Source: Oscillospiraceae bacterium
Lineage (GTDB): Bacteria > Bacillota > Clostridia > Oscillospirales > Ruminococcaceae
Direction: 5' to 3'
DNA: 5,542 nucleotides
NCBI GenBank assembly: GCA_016297675.1
Contig: JAEDGE010000122.1
Location: forward strand, 1-5,542
Positions 5,458 to 5,542 of the stretch are shown piece after piece. The stretch's first letter is position 1; every line of letters starts with the position of its first letter. The position numbers were made by a program, and so were the translations under genes. The notes under the pieces are model-generated. The model was not told the origin of the DNA and searched no databases. It saw only the letters and a program-made list of their open reading frames with translations.

Positions 5458-5486
5458 ATTATAGCACATTTTTGTACAGTTGTCAA
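5458..5486 (-). promoter_or_regulatory. Consensus sigma-A promoter of the lipoprotein gene
   Basis: The minus strand reads TTGACA (5486-5481), a 17-base spacer and TATAAT (5463-5458), with TGC as extended -10. Both hexamers are perfect and the spacing is optimal, which predicts strong housekeeping expression. Transcription would start near 5451, giving a leader of about 28 bases that carries the AAAGGG ribosome site. Confidence 0.9.
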
Positions 5487-5542
5487 TTGTTTCTTTTTGT
5501 TTTCTTAAAAAATGGAAAGGCAAATTTGATTTTAGAGAGAGA

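Noticed and set aside
5140..5508. Plus-strand 122-codon hydrophobic frame opposite the lipoprotein gene
   Set aside because: The Val/Ser/Ile-rich product is the mirror of the Thr/Ala/Glu-rich linker codons on the minus strand, and the frame crosses the lipoprotein promoter.

Overview
The window looks like a chromosomal segment of a low-to-moderate GC Firmicute, most likely a gut Clostridia member of the Ruminococcus/Oscillospiraceae type. The reasons are strong AGGAGG-type ribosome binding sites, TTGACA/TATAAT promoters, a clostridial-style PurE, a DUF5685-DnaJ gene pair and WG-repeat and lipoprotein genes of kinds common in that group. No mobile element, CRISPR array, tRNA or rRNA was seen.

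Layout. Positions 1-2627 hold three genes on the minus strand. In transcription order they are a GtrB/ArnC-like family 2 glycosyltransferase with two C-terminal membrane segments (2627-1638), a membrane-anchored WG-repeat protein (1604-582, 33 bases downstream and probably co-transcribed), and purE (466-1, cut by the window edge). A gene-poor, AT-rich divergent region follows (2628-3071). It carries up to three minus-strand promoter candidates, a near-consensus Fur-type box, two 7-bp dyads, a possible 21-codon ORF and an extended -10 promoter facing right. On the plus strand, a DUF5685 protein (3072-3956) overlaps by 17 bases a J-domain protein with a cysteine-rich tail (3940-4548). A bidirectional hairpin terminator (4566-4605) separates this pair from a convergent minus-strand lipoprotein gene (5423-4623), which has a consensus sigma-A promoter at 5458-5486.

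How the genes may work together. The glycosyltransferase and WG-repeat protein are both membrane proteins and may act together in envelope glycosylation, possibly under iron control; this is inference. DUF5685 and the J-protein are translationally coupled and probably act together, with the J-domain recruiting DnaK. The lipoprotein is a separate surface protein whose C-terminal domain resembles IseA-type cell-wall hydrolase inhibitors. The least understood and most interesting unit is the DUF5685-DnaJ pair. DUF5685 carries a CxxC site and two aspartate-rich motifs reminiscent of isoprenoid-synthase-like helical enzymes.
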